In this document: positions 50,978-59,984 of the stretch, piece by piece
Layout of the letters: every line of letters begins with the position of its first letter
Position numbering within the stretch: position 1 is the first letter of the stretch
DNA from: an uncultured Lachnospiraceae bacterium
GTDB taxonomy: Bacteria; Bacillota; Clostridia; Lachnospirales; Lachnospiraceae
Reading direction: 5' to 3'
NCBI GenBank assembly: GCA_910579465.1
Contig: CAJTUB010000003.1
Coordinates: 1 to 64,000 of the forward strand
DNA: 64,000 bases
Notes under the pieces: generated by a model
What the model saw: only the letters and a program-made list of their open reading frames with translations
The model's database searches: none
What the model was told of the DNA's origin: nothing
Program-made: the position numbers and the translations under genes

Positions 50978-52870
50978 ATGGATAAATTCGGGGAAGCAGA
51001 CGGCAATAACACAGGCATCGGGAACCGGTTCAGCAGGGAGAGCATCCTCTTTGACGACTTTCGTCTGGAAGAATGCCGTGCCGCAGCAGAAGCGGGAGAG
51101 CCGGGCGCGCAGACTGTATTAGGCGATTGTTATCAGTATGGCTGGTTTGTGGAAGAGGATTATGCCGAGGCTGTCGCATGGTATGAGAAGGCCGCGGCAC
51201 AGGGAAGTGCTGCCGCACAGCGCAGCCTTGGCTGGTGCTGGAGCCAGGGAAAGGGTGTGGGACCAAGCGAGGAAAAGGCGGTATCCTGGTACATAAAAGC
51301 TGCGGAAGGCGGCGATGCGGATGCACAGCACAATCTGGGCGTCTGTTATGACCACGGGAACGGTGTTTCTCAGGACCGTGCCAAGGCGTTACTGTGGTAC
51401 CGGAAGGCGGCGGAGCAGGGACACGAATGGTCCCAGTTTAATCTCGGGGTGTTCTATGAGCGCGGATATGGCGGTCTGGAGAAGGATTTTGAGAAAGCGG
51501 TGGAATGGTATGAAAGGTCTGCCGGGCAGGGATTTTCGGATGCCCAGTTTAATCTTGGGAATTGCTACTATAATGGGATGGGCGTTCCGCAGGACTTTGA
51601 ACGGGCAGTGCAATGGTTCAGCGAGGCAGCCGAACAGGGGTATGCTCCGGCATTGAGCCAGCTGGGTGTCTGCTATGAAAATGGCGAAGGAGTCGGACAG
51701 GATTACGAAAAGGCCTTTGCGCTTTATCAGGAGGCGGCGCAAAAGGGGCATCCGCCTGCCTGCTATAATTTAGCTGCCTGCTACTACTTTGGAACGGGAG
51801 TGGAGCAGGACTATGCCAAGGCGTTTCCGTGGTATCAAAGGGCGGCAGAGCAGGGGGACGTAGATGCTGAATATGCGATGGGCTTATGCTATGATGAGGG
51901 CACAGGCGTGGAACAGGACAGCGCCAAGGCTGCGATGTGGTATGAGAGGGCAGCCCGGCAAGGGCATACCTATGCCCAGCGCAATCTGGCATGCTGCTAT
52001 AAGGACGGGGAGGGCGTGGTCCAGGACTATGGCAAGGCGGCAGAATGGTACCGGAAGGCGGCGGAGCAGGGAAATGCCTGCGCGCAGAATGATCTGGGCT
52101 GGTGCTACGAAAAGGGGAAGGGAGTGGAGCAGAACGATTCTTTAGCGGCAGAGTGGTGCAAAAAGGCGGCGGAGCAGGGAGTGCCGCAGGCACAGTGTAA
52201 TCTTGCCATTTATTATGAGCGCGGAACGGGAGTGGAGAAGGACCCTGCCAAGGCCGCGGTGTGGTATGAGAAGGCGGCAGAGCAGGACTATGCGGACGCA
52301 CAATACTATCTGGCATGCTGTTACAGGGACGGAGAAGGGGTGGAGCAGGATTATGACAAGGCAGTCCGATGGTATGAGAGGGCAGCAGAGCAGGGACATG
52401 CAGGCGCCCAGTATAGTCTTGGCTATCTCTATAAAAACGGAGAGGGCGTTCCACAGGACAGTACCAAGGCTGCCGGATGGTATACAAAGGCAGCGCTCCA
52501 GGGGCATGCAGACGCACAGAACAGCCTGGGGGTTCTCTACAAAAGAGGAGACGGGGTAGAGCAGGACAGCGCCGAGGCTGCCAGATGGTATACGGCGGCG
52601 GCAAAGCAGGGACAGATGCAGGCACAGCTCAATCTGGGTATCTGTTATATCACGGGGAACGGCGTGGAGCAGGATGATATGAAGGCGGCAATCTGGTTTT
52701 CCAGGGCGGCGGAGCAGGGCGTGGAGTCTGCCCAGTATAATCTGGGTCTATGCTACGAAACCGGCAGGGGTGTAGCGCAGGATATAGACGAAGCCGCGGA
52801 ATGGTATGAAAAGGCAGCCGGACAGGGGAATGCGAAGGCACAGGCAGCTCTGGAGCGGCTTGGATACTGA
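50978..52870 (+). CDS. Sel1-repeat protein with 16 tandem repeats
   Basis: 630 residues without signal peptide or membrane segment, so cytoplasmic. After a short head (about 35 residues) sixteen 36-residue Sel1 units follow back to back, plus a partial cap. Each has the form A-x2-G-x-A-x-AQ-x2-LG-x-CY-x2-G-x-GV-x-QD-x2-KA-x2-WY-x-KAAEQG. The array should form a right-handed superhelix acting as an interaction scaffold. Repeats are uneven in sequence but regular in length: one unit has an extra residue (GYGGLEKD). It starts behind AGGAGGAAAGG, alone between rlmH and the kinase. Partner unknown. Confidence 0.95.
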   Translation: MDKFGEADGNNTGIGNRFSRESILFDDFRLEECRAAAEAGEPGAQTVLGDCYQYGWFVEEDYAEAVAWYEKAAAQGSAAAQRSLGWCWSQGKGVGPSEEKAVSWYIKAAEGGDADAQHNLGVCYDHGNGVSQDRAKALLWYRKAAEQGHEWSQFNLGVFYERGYGGLEKDFEKAVEWYERSAGQGFSDAQFNLGNCYYNGMGVPQDFERAVQWFSEAAEQGYAPALSQLGVCYENGEGVGQDYEKAFALYQEAAQKGHPPACYNLAACYYFGTGVEQDYAKAFPWYQRAAEQGDVDAEYAMGLCYDEGTGVEQDSAKAAMWYERAARQGHTYAQRNLACCYKDGEGVVQDYGKAAEWYRKAAEQGNACAQNDLGWCYEKGKGVEQNDSLAAEWCKKAAEQGVPQAQCNLAIYYERGTGVEKDPAKAAVWYEKAAEQDYADAQYYLACCYRDGEGVEQDYDKAVRWYERAAEQGHAGAQYSLGYLYKNGEGVPQDSTKAAGWYTKAALQGHADAQNSLGVLYKRGDGVEQDSAEAARWYTAAAKQGQMQAQLNLGICYITGNGVEQDDMKAAIWFSRAAEQGVESAQYNLGLCYETGRGVAQDIDEAAEWYEKAAGQGNAKAQAALERLGY

Positions 52871-52922
52871 GAAATACGAGGCAATAGAAAGTAGTTTCAC
52901 TTTAGGAGGAATCAACAGGTTA

Positions 52923-53543
52923 ATGAATCGGAAAATTATTGTAATTGGAGGTTATCTTGCTTCGGGGAAGTCTTCTTTTGCACTGCGGCTTTCAAAGGAA
53001 ACGGGAATTCCCTATCTTATGAAAGATACCTTTAAGATTGCCCTGTGTGAACATACAACCATTGAAAATGGAAAGGAAAGCAGCCGTTTTTCGACAGCTG
53101 CGTTTGACGGGATGATGTATGTAGCAGAGAGGATGTTTGAAGCCGGATATCCGCTTATTATCGAAGGAAACTTTGTGCCTGCCGGCGTCAAGAGTGTAGA
53201 CGAGGAAGGCGTTCTCCGCCAGCTGATTGACAGGTACGGCTATACGGCGCTTACCTATCAATTCATGGGAGATACGCAGGCTTTGTACCGGCGTTTTATG
53301 GAACGTGAAAAGACACCGGAGAGAGGGGAGGCAAACATAAGGAGGGATACGGTTACCCAGGAGAAGTTTGAACAATGGTGCCATAATCTGGACGCCTTTC
53401 ATCTGGATGGGGAGACGATAAAGGTCGACACGACAAGCTTTGCTATGGTTGATTTTGAAGGTCTCCTGGAGTCGGCAAAGCGTTTTCTGGCAGACAAATC
53501 TGCGCACAAAAAGACAGGAACTTTAAGGCCCTTCGTGGTATGA
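52923..53543 (+). CDS. Small P-loop kinase-like protein (AAA_33/zeta-toxin-like fold)
   Basis: 206 residues from ATG 52923, with AGGAGGA about 12 nt upstream. Walker A GGYLASGKSS follows the first strand (KIIVIGGYL); PYLMKDTFKIALCEH and YPLIIEGNFVP are later strands, and a lid-like RRFMEREKTPERGEAN precedes the C-terminal strand VDTTSF. It looks like small kinases that phosphorylate metabolites or act in antibiotic or nucleotide handling. Substrate unknown. The frame also runs upstream through the end of the Sel1 gene, but that part is not coding. Confidence 0.75.
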   Translation: MNRKIIVIGGYLASGKSSFALRLSKETGIPYLMKDTFKIALCEHTTIENGKESSRFSTAAFDGMMYVAERMFEAGYPLIIEGNFVPAGVKSVDEEGVLRQLIDRYGYTALTYQFMGDTQALYRRFMEREKTPERGEANIRRDTVTQEKFEQWCHNLDAFHLDGETIKVDTTSFAMVDFEGLLESAKRFLADKSAHKKTGTLRPFVV

Positions 53544-53562
53544 TATCAGAGGTGACAAGCAT

Positions 53563-54402
53563 ATGGAGTGGATTCAGGGAATCAATCGTGCAATTGAATA
53601 TATGGAACAGCACTTGCTGGAGGATATCCGTGCGGAGGATGTTGCAGGGCAGGTGTATCTTTCATCGTTCCATTTTCAGAGGGCATTTCACCTGTTTACC
53701 GGAATGACAATAGGAGAATACCTGCGGAAGAGAAGGCTGTCCCTGGCGGGAGAGGAGCTGACGAAGGAGGATAAGAAGGTAATCGAGGTAGCATTAAAGT
53801 ATGGCTATGATTCTCCCGAAAGCTTTTCAAAGGCGTTTCTGCGATTTCACGGGATTACTCCGCATCAGGTAAAGAAAGGGAAAGAATTAAAATACTTTCA
53901 TAAGCTTGTTGTAAAAATCATTGTGGAGGGCGGTACTGTTATGGATTATCGTATTGAGAAAAAGGAGGGCTTCCGGCTTCTGGTATATTCACGGAGGTTT
54001 ACGGAAGAGAGCAGCAGGGAAGGCATTCCGGCATTCTGGGAGGAATATTACCAGAAAGAGATTTATAAGAAGGCACCCGGGTATCTCGGGATATGCGCAC
54101 AGGAGAAAATGGGAGCAAAGGACTTTCTGTACGGAATCGGGTGTGATGCAGAGGATGTAAACGGAGTGCCGGAAGGGTTTGAGGTGTTGGACATTCCGGC
54201 TTACACATGGGCAATTTTTAAATGTGTAGGCGCGATGCCTGACGCAATACAAAATATGTGGGACCGTATTTACCGGGAATGGCTTCCCGGCGCCGGTTAT
54301 GAGCTGATAACGGATTACGATATTGAAAATTATCTGCCGGGAGATAATACGTCGGACAGTTATGTGAGTGAAATCTGGCTTCCGGTAAAGGAAAGGGCGT
54401 AG
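53563..54402 (+). CDS. AraC-family regulator with GyrI-like effector domain
   Basis: 279 residues. N-terminal AraC DNA-binding domain with two helix-turn-helix units: AEDVAGQVYLSSFHFQRAFHLFTGMTIGEYLRKRRLSLAGEEL and IEVALKYGYDSPESFSKAFLRFHGITPHQVKK. The C-terminal part (about 125-279) is a GyrI/SOUL-like ligand-binding domain (DYRIEKKEGFRLLVYSRRF, FEVLDIPAYTWAIFKCVG). Similar proteins respond to cationic drugs or hydrophobic compounds and activate efflux or stress genes. The neighbouring kinase lies 19 nt upstream and may be cotranscribed. Target genes unknown. Confidence 0.93.
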   Translation: MEWIQGINRAIEYMEQHLLEDIRAEDVAGQVYLSSFHFQRAFHLFTGMTIGEYLRKRRLSLAGEELTKEDKKVIEVALKYGYDSPESFSKAFLRFHGITPHQVKKGKELKYFHKLVVKIIVEGGTVMDYRIEKKEGFRLLVYSRRFTEESSREGIPAFWEEYYQKEIYKKAPGYLGICAQEKMGAKDFLYGIGCDAEDVNGVPEGFEVLDIPAYTWAIFKCVGAMPDAIQNMWDRIYREWLPGAGYELITDYDIENYLPGDNTSDSYVSEIWLPVKERA

Positions 54403-54409
54403 CCCTGCC

Positions 54410-55600
54410 TTACGGGGAGAACCGGAAGCCGGTCGCCTCCTGAAAACCTTTGGAAAAGAGGTACTCCGGTCCGGTGACGGTCTGTGTTTCCGGGTCGTAG
54501 CTGCCGCTTAAAAACAGCGCATGGATTTCGATTCCGGCAGAAAGCTCCTCGATAAACGCCAGACCATCGTCTGCTCCCAGAAGAAAGCAGATGGTAGATA
54601 AAAGGTCGGCAAGCACGGAGGATTCACACACAATCGTGACCGAAAGCAGATTGTTTCGGACGGGATATCCGGTAGCAGCGTCTAAAATATGGTGATAGAG
54701 CATGCCGTCCTCGACAAAAAAGCGTTCATAAATTCCGGAGGTAACGACCGACTTATCTTTGATTGTAAGAACGCCGGCAAGCTCCGCGGGGGAAAACGGC
54801 ATGGCAATTCCGATACGATAGGCGCTCTCGTCCGGCTTTGACCCGAGCGCCAGTGTGTTGCCGCCAAGGTTAATCAGCGCACTTTTGATGCCGTGTTCCT
54901 TTAAATAGGCGGCAGCGCGGTCAGCGAGCCACCCTTTGGCAAGCGCGCCGAGGTCAAACTGTGTGCCTGCCGGATAATAAAGCTGTGTACCCTCCAGTAC
55001 GACGTTTTCTCCGCCGACAGCGGCAAGGCAGCTTTTCAGCGCGTCAGGCGCAGGAACTGCCGGGGTGCCGGAGGAAAAGCCCCAGAGACTGCTTAACGGG
55101 GCAGTCGTAATATCAAAGCGTCCGTCGGATGCTTCCCGGAACGAAAGCCCCAGTGCAAGCAGCTCCGCGAGCTCTGCAGAGACCTCCATGCTGCCGGAGG
55201 CATTGTGGTTGACCGCGTAAAGCTCACTGCCGGGAAGCGTGCGGCTGAAAATAGTTTCGTATTCTGCCAGCAGGGAAAAACAGCCCTTCAGCAGTTCCGT
55301 ATCCGTACAGTCATAAAGCGTAACGGAAACGACCGTGGAAAAAAGACCGGTGTGCGTACCGGTCAGCGCGCCGTCCTTTTCCGAGATAAGAAGCGTGGCA
55401 AGGATGCTTTCCTGATAAGCGGAGCATTCCTCCTCCGTGATACAGGAACCGTCCAGATGATGGGAAAAATCAACGGCAGCCTCTGGTGACGTTTCTTTCG
55501 AGGAACAGCCGGTAAGACCGGAACAAATCAAAAAAAGCAAAGCAGTTAAAAGGAAAGAATGCCGCGGAATGTGCATTCTTTTTTTTAGGGCGCAGGTCAT
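54410..55600 (-). CDS. apbE: FAD:protein FMN transferase, lipoprotein type
   Basis: 396 residues. Signal peptide and lipobox (LTGC at about residue 32). The ApbE core shows ETIFSRTLPGSELYAVN, FDITTAPLSSLWGF (flavin binding), GALAKGWLADRAAAYL and LINLGGNTLALGSK, and a metal-binding ending VVTSGIYERFF, YHHILDAATGYPV. ApbE moves FMN from FAD onto Thr residues of partner proteins such as Rnf and Nqr subunits outside the membrane. No such partner is in the window. Start at 55600 behind GGAGG. It converges with the AraC gene, 7 nt apart. Confidence 0.93.
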   Translation of the reverse strand: MTCALKKRMHIPRHSFLLTALLFLICSGLTGCSSKETSPEAAVDFSHHLDGSCITEEECSAYQESILATLLISEKDGALTGTHTGLFSTVVSVTLYDCTDTELLKGCFSLLAEYETIFSRTLPGSELYAVNHNASGSMEVSAELAELLALGLSFREASDGRFDITTAPLSSLWGFSSGTPAVPAPDALKSCLAAVGGENVVLEGTQLYYPAGTQFDLGALAKGWLADRAAAYLKEHGIKSALINLGGNTLALGSKPDESAYRIGIAMPFSPAELAGVLTIKDKSVVTSGIYERFFVEDGMLYHHILDAATGYPVRNNLLSVTIVCESSVLADLLSTICFLLGADDGLAFIEELSAGIEIHALFLSGSYDPETQTVTGPEYLFSKGFQEATGFRFSP

Positions 55601-55721
55601 GGAAGCCTCCTCTCAGGAAATGTAAAAAACTGAATTTCAGTTATAGAAAACCTTTGTAACATCAGCTACAGAATACGACGAAACGAGGAAAAAGTCAATA
55701 AGGGCAACCGGCAAAAGAGCA

Positions 55722-55750
55722 TTTACATCCCCTCCGGTTTGCAGTAAAAT
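55722..55750 (+). promoter_or_regulatory. Promoter of gatCAB
   Basis: TTTACA (55722-55727), 17 nt, TAAAAT (55745-55750), 34 nt before the gatC start codon. The shared upstream element is not clearly present. Confidence 0.7.
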
Positions 55751-55783
55751 GAGAGCAGGACATCAGAGAGGAGAAGTGCCGGA

Positions 55784-56068
55784 ATGCAGATTGACGATAC
55801 GATAATAGAACGGATGGAGTTTCTTGCGAAGCTTTGCTTAAGCGAAGAGGAGCGGGAAAGGGCAGGAAAGGAAATCGAGAAAATACTGTCTTATGTGGAA
55901 AAATTGAACGAGCTGGATACGGACGGCGTGGAGCCGCTAGTGCATATTCTGCCGGAGGAGAATGTGTTCCGGGAGGATATCGTGACAAATGGGGACGGAA
56001 GGGACGCGGCGCTTTCCGGGGCGCCCCTGCAGAGAGATGGGCAGTATGTAGTGCCGAAAACGGTATAG
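55784..56068 (+). CDS. gatC: Aspartyl/glutamyl-tRNA amidotransferase subunit C
   Basis: 94 residues, the normal size. Helical N-terminus DTIIERMEFLAKLCLSEEERE, then SYVEKLNELDTDGVEPLVHILPEENVFREDIV, the conserved belt that wraps round GatA. It is part of the complex that amidates Glu-tRNA(Gln) or Asp-tRNA(Asn). It is the first gene of the gatCAB operon, 14 nt before gatA. Start ATG 55784, with GGAGAAG upstream. Confidence 0.95.
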   Translation: MQIDDTIIERMEFLAKLCLSEEERERAGKEIEKILSYVEKLNELDTDGVEPLVHILPEENVFREDIVTNGDGRDAALSGAPLQRDGQYVVPKTV

Positions 56069-56082
56069 GGAGGAGAGGTCGG

Positions 56083-57690
56083 ATGGAATTGTTACAGATG
56101 CAGGCAGAGGAGCTTTCCGGAAAAATAAAGAGTGGGGAGCTCGGAGTATGGGAGGCGGTAAGCTTTTATAAGGAGCGGGCAGCACTGGCAGAGCCGGAAA
56201 CCGGGGCGTTTCTGACGCTTACGGAGGAGGCTGCCCTGAAAAGGCGTGCGGATGAGGTGCAGGAGGGGATAAAAAGCGGAAGATATCAGGGAAGTCTGGC
56301 AGGAGTGCCGGTTGCGGTAAAGGATAATATCTGTACGAAAGGGCTCCGGACAAGCTGTGCCTCTGAAATGTTAGAGAATTTTGTACCCGCGTATGATGCG
56401 ACGGTAGTGGAACGTATGCAGGCGGCGGGAATGATTGTGTTTGGAAAGACGAATCTGGATGAGTTTGCAATGGGCAGTACGACCGAAACCTCGGCGCTTG
56501 CCCGGACGAAAAACCCGTGGAATGTGCAGCATGTGCCAGGAGGCTCCTCCGGCGGCTCCTGTGCGTCGGTAGCAGCAGGCGAGATACCGCTTGCGTTAGG
56601 GACGGATACCGGCGGCTCCATCCGAAAGCCGGCGGCGTATTGCGGCGTAACGGGCTTTAAGCCGACGTACGGCAGGGTATCCCGTTACGGCATGATTGCC
56701 TATGCGTCTTCGCTGGACCAGATTGGTCCGGTCGGCAGGAGCGTGTCCGACTGCGCGGCATTATATGGGATAATTGCGGGAAATGACCCGAGAGATGCGG
56801 TTACTTCAAAAGAAGAGGTGCGTATTCCCCGGACGGCGCTTTCTGACGCGTCGGAGGCAGTGGGACGGCTAAAGGGGATGCGGATTGGTGTCCCGAAGGA
56901 ATATCTTGGCGAGGGGACGCAGGAGGAGGTAAGGAAAGCAGTATGGGAGGCGGCAGCACTGCTCGCAAGGAACGGTGCAGTTGTGGAGGAGATTTCACTT
57001 CCGCTGACGGAGTATGTTATTTCTGCCTATTATATCATTGCCTGTGCCGAGGCAGGCTCGAACCTTGCCCGGTTTGACGGTGTAAAGTACGGGTATCGTG
57101 CAAAGGAAGCCGAGGGCTTGCAGGAGATGTACCGGAGAAGCCGTTCAGAGGGCTTCGGCGAGGAGGTAAAGCGGAGAATCCTTTTGGGTTCGTTTGTGCT
57201 GAGTGCCGGGTATTATGATGCGTATTATCTTAAGGCATTGAAGGCAAAGCGGCTGATAAAGGAGGAGTTTGACAGGACGTTTGCTTCCTTTGACTGTCTC
57301 CTTACGCCGTCGGCGTCCGAGACGGCGCCGGAGTTCGGGACAAGCCTTCCGGAGCCGCTGCGGATGTATCTGAGCGATATCGATACGGCAGGGGTAAATC
57401 TGGCAGGACTCCCGGCAATCAGTATTCCCTGCGGCTTCGGGGGGAACGGGCTTCCGCTTGGGATACAGCTGATTGCGGACCGTTTCTGCGAAGAGACGTT
57501 GTTTTGCGTAGCAAGGGCGTATGAAGAGCTGCGCGGCGCCCTTCCGGCGGTCTGGGAGAGGGAGGATGCCGGGAAGGCAGGGACGAGGCAGGAAAGCCGG
57601 GGGAGCAGGAATGAGAAAGACGCCGGGACGGCAGGAATGAAGAAGGAAGAAAGGAGGGAGTGTAATGCAGGGAGAGGAAAAGCAGTATGA
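56083..57690 (+). CDS. gatA: Aspartyl/glutamyl-tRNA amidotransferase subunit A, extended C-terminus
   Basis: 535 residues from ATG 56083 (GGGAGGAGAGG upstream); a longer open frame upstream overlaps gatC and is not used. Amidase signature with the Ser-cisSer-Lys triad: Lys in VAVKDNICTKG (about 78), GGSSGGSCASVAAGEIPLALGTDTGGSIRKPA with the two Ser (about 153 and 177). It releases ammonia from glutamine for transfer in GatB. The last about 40 residues (EDAGKAGTRQESRGSRNEKDA onward) are a repetitive charged tail beyond the normal end. The gene end overlaps gatB by 26 nt, and this tail is encoded there. Confidence 0.95.
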   Translation: MELLQMQAEELSGKIKSGELGVWEAVSFYKERAALAEPETGAFLTLTEEAALKRRADEVQEGIKSGRYQGSLAGVPVAVKDNICTKGLRTSCASEMLENFVPAYDATVVERMQAAGMIVFGKTNLDEFAMGSTTETSALARTKNPWNVQHVPGGSSGGSCASVAAGEIPLALGTDTGGSIRKPAAYCGVTGFKPTYGRVSRYGMIAYASSLDQIGPVGRSVSDCAALYGIIAGNDPRDAVTSKEEVRIPRTALSDASEAVGRLKGMRIGVPKEYLGEGTQEEVRKAVWEAAALLARNGAVVEEISLPLTEYVISAYYIIACAEAGSNLARFDGVKYGYRAKEAEGLQEMYRRSRSEGFGEEVKRRILLGSFVLSAGYYDAYYLKALKAKRLIKEEFDRTFASFDCLLTPSASETAPEFGTSLPEPLRMYLSDIDTAGVNLAGLPAISIPCGFGGNGLPLGIQLIADRFCEETLFCVARAYEELRGALPAVWEREDAGKAGTRQESRGSRNEKDAGTAGMKKEERRECNAGRGKAV

Positions 57691-59179
57691 GACTGTAATC
57701 GGGCTGGAGGTGCATGTCGAGCTTTCTACAAAGACAAAGATTTTCTGCGGCTGCTCCACAAGGTTCGGCGCGCCGCCGAATACGCAGACCTGCCCGGTCT
57801 GTACCGGCATGCCGGGAAGCCTTCCGGTTTTAAACCGTCAGGTGGTGGAGTATGCGCTTGCCTTAGGGCTTGCCCTGCATTGTGAGGTGAACCGTTACTG
57901 CCGGTTTGACCGGAAGAATTATTTCTATCCGGACAATCCGCAGAACTACCAGATTTCCCAGCTCTATCTGCCGGTCTGTTACGACGGGGAAGTAGAGATT
58001 GCACTTGCCGGGGAGCAGGAGGAAAAAAGGGAAGGGAACGGGAACGGCGCTCCGGCGGGGGCTGCCGGGACAGGCAGGAAAAAGAAAATCCGTATTCACG
58101 AGCTGCACATGGAGGAGGATGCAGGCAAGCTGGTGCATGAGGAAAACGGGGACTGCTCTCTTGTGGATTATAACCGGAGCGGCGTGCCGTTAATTGAGAT
58201 TGTATCGGAGCCGGATATGCGAAACGCAGAGGAGGCGATTGCTTATCTGGAAAAGCTCTGTATGCTCTGCCGGTATCTCGGGATTTCGGACGGGAAGCTG
58301 CAGGAGGGCTCCCTGCGCGCGGATGTCAATCTTTCGGTACGGGAGGCAGGAAGTGGGACGCTTGGCACGCGGACTGAAATGAAAAACCTGAATTCCTTCC
58401 GGGCAGTTTCCCGTGCGGTTGCAGAGGAGCGCAGACGGCAGATTGCTCTGTTAAAGGAAGGGAAGAAGGTTGTACAGGAGACAAGACGCTGGGATGATAC
58501 GAAGGGGGGTTCTTATCCGATACGTTCGAAGGAGGATGCCGAGGATTACCGGTATTTTCCGGAGCCGGATGTCCCGCCGGTCGTGATTTCCAGAGAATGG
58601 ACGGACGAAATCAGAAGCCGTCTGCCGGAGTTTAAGGAGGAAAAGGAGGAACGCTACCAGAAGGAGTTCGGGCTGTCTGCCTATGATGCCGGGGTCCTGA
58701 CGCAGTCAAGGCATCTGGCAGAGCTGTTTGAGAAAACGGCGGTTTTGTGCGGGAATCCGAAGAAGGCGGCAAACTGGTTTATGGGAGAGGTGCTGCGTCT
58801 GCTGAAGGAAAGGGGAAGGGAGCCGGAGGAGCTTTGGTTTTCACCGGAGCATCTGGCGGCGTTGATTAAGGCAGCAGAGCAGGGGAAAATCAATCAGGCA
58901 AATGCGCAGAAGGTGTTTGCGGAGATTGTGGAGCGGGATGTCGAGCCGCTTTCCTATATGAAGGAACAGGGACTTGAAACGCTTTCAGACGAGGGGGCGC
59001 TGCGCTTAGCGGCAGAGGAAGTGCTTGCAGGGAATCCGGGGCTTGTGGCGGAGTTCCGGGCAGGAAAGGAGAAGGTCTTCGGCTTTTTTGTCGGTCAGGT
59101 CATGAAAAAGACCAAGGGAATGGCAGACCCGGGAAAGGTAAATGAGCTTTTAAGACAGCTCCTTGGGAAGACGGAGTAG
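57665..59179 (+). CDS. gatB: Aspartyl/glutamyl-tRNA amidotransferase subunit B
   Basis: 504 residues. N-terminal kinase-like domain with zinc cysteines (FCGCSTRFGAPPNTQTCPVC), then HMEEDAGKLVHEE, DYNRSGVPLIEIVSEPD, SLRADVNLSVR and EMKNLNSFRAV. The C-terminal YqeY-like tail (LAALIKAAEQGKINQANAQKVFAEIV) binds tRNA. A stretch rich in Gly/Ala/Glu (about 118-140, EQEEKREGNGNGAPAGAAG) inserts into a loop where most GatB are shorter. Start ATG 57665 after AAAGGAGGG, inside the end of gatA. Confidence 0.95.
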   Translation: MQGEEKQYETVIGLEVHVELSTKTKIFCGCSTRFGAPPNTQTCPVCTGMPGSLPVLNRQVVEYALALGLALHCEVNRYCRFDRKNYFYPDNPQNYQISQLYLPVCYDGEVEIALAGEQEEKREGNGNGAPAGAAGTGRKKKIRIHELHMEEDAGKLVHEENGDCSLVDYNRSGVPLIEIVSEPDMRNAEEAIAYLEKLCMLCRYLGISDGKLQEGSLRADVNLSVREAGSGTLGTRTEMKNLNSFRAVSRAVAEERRRQIALLKEGKKVVQETRRWDDTKGGSYPIRSKEDAEDYRYFPEPDVPPVVISREWTDEIRSRLPEFKEEKEERYQKEFGLSAYDAGVLTQSRHLAELFEKTAVLCGNPKKAANWFMGEVLRLLKERGREPEELWFSPEHLAALIKAAEQGKINQANAQKVFAEIVERDVEPLSYMKEQGLETLSDEGALRLAAEEVLAGNPGLVAEFRAGKEKVFGFFVGQVMKKTKGMADPGKVNELLRQLLGKTE

Positions 59180-59194
59180 CTCTTTCTTGAGTTT

Positions 59195-59347
59195 CTGCAT
59201 TTTGCATATCATGTAAAAACCGCGGTCCGTCGGACAAATGCAAAATCAGAACAACAGGCGGCGACCGGGACATGTCAAGGCTTATGCCAAAAATGCGGAA
59301 ACCCAAGAAGTCTTTTACTTGACAAATAGGGAGAGGATTGATAAAAT
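59195..59347 (+). promoter_or_regulatory. Repeat unit, shared element and promoter before ilvN
   Basis: ATTTTGCAT (about 59198) and ATGCAAAAT (about 59238) form arms around CGCGGTCCGTCGGAC. The 59214-59256 stretch recurs on the minus strand at 22101-22144. Then AAAAATGCGGAAACCCAAG (59289-59307), 11 nt, TTGACA (59319-59324), 17 nt, TAAAAT (59342-59347). Confidence 0.85.
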
Positions 59348-59384
59348 ACACTGTGACATGATACTGTGAGAAAGAAGGTACTTT

Positions 59385-59891
59385 ATGAGCCGGATGGTGT
59401 TATCGATTTTGGTAGAAAATACAGCGGGTGTGCTGAGCCGGATTTCCGGGCTGTTCAGCCGCCGCGGTTATAATATTGACAGTCTGTCGGTAGGTGAGAC
59501 AGAGAATCCGAAGTATTCCCGTATGACCGTGGCAGTCAGTGGTGAGGATGGCATTTTAGAACAAATCCGCAAGCAGCTTGCAAAGTTAGAGGATGTCGTG
59601 GATATCACGGAGCTGACGAACGGCGGCTCTGTCTGCAGGGAGCTCGTACTTGTAAAGGTGCAGGCAGACCGGAAAGAGCGGCAGGCGGTGATTTCCATTG
59701 CGGATATTTTCCGGGCAAAGATTGTCGACGTGGCGCCGGAGTCCCTGATGGTCGAGCTGACCGGGAACCAGGCGAAAATCGACGCGTTTATCAAGCTGTT
59801 AGAGGGCTTTACGATTAAGGAATTTGTCCGTACCGGGATTACCGGACTGGTACGCGGTGCCGGGGATATCGAGGACTATATCTCCGATTAG
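59385..59891 (+). CDS. ilvN: Acetolactate synthase small (regulatory) subunit
   Basis: 168 residues. An N-terminal ACT domain (VLSILVENTAGVLSRISGLFSRRGYNIDSLSVGETE) binds valine for feedback, and the C-terminal half (ELVLVKVQADRKERQAVISIADIF ... FTIKEFVRTGITGLVRG) completes the IlvN/IlvH fold. It controls the first shared step of valine, leucine and isoleucine synthesis. The large subunit ilvB is not in the window: ilvC follows after 93 bp instead, so the catalytic partner must be elsewhere. No T-box is visible in the leader. Confidence 0.95.
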   Translation: MSRMVLSILVENTAGVLSRISGLFSRRGYNIDSLSVGETENPKYSRMTVAVSGEDGILEQIRKQLAKLEDVVDITELTNGGSVCRELVLVKVQADRKERQAVISIADIFRAKIVDVAPESLMVELTGNQAKIDAFIKLLEGFTIKEFVRTGITGLVRGAGDIEDYISD

Positions 59892-59984
59892 CCGGGAGCT
59901 TTCCGGTTGTTTGGCAGTTTGTTCTGCTATGAGTGTACGACGCATTATGCGCATACCATAAATAAAATTCAGGAGGATACAAAA

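Noticed and set aside
51618..52625. 335-codon minus-strand frame within the Sel1 gene
   Set aside because: Pro/His/Arg-rich, mirrors the 36-residue repeats of the sense gene, no start signal.
51050..52860. Regular 108-bp periodicity that could look like a repeat array or CRISPR
   Set aside because: It is the DNA of Sel1 repeats; units are coding, diverged, and have no spacers.
59181..59384. T-box or leader peptide for ilvN
   Set aside because: No T-box sequence, no Leu/Val/Ile-rich short frame; the region is the repeat cassette and promoter.
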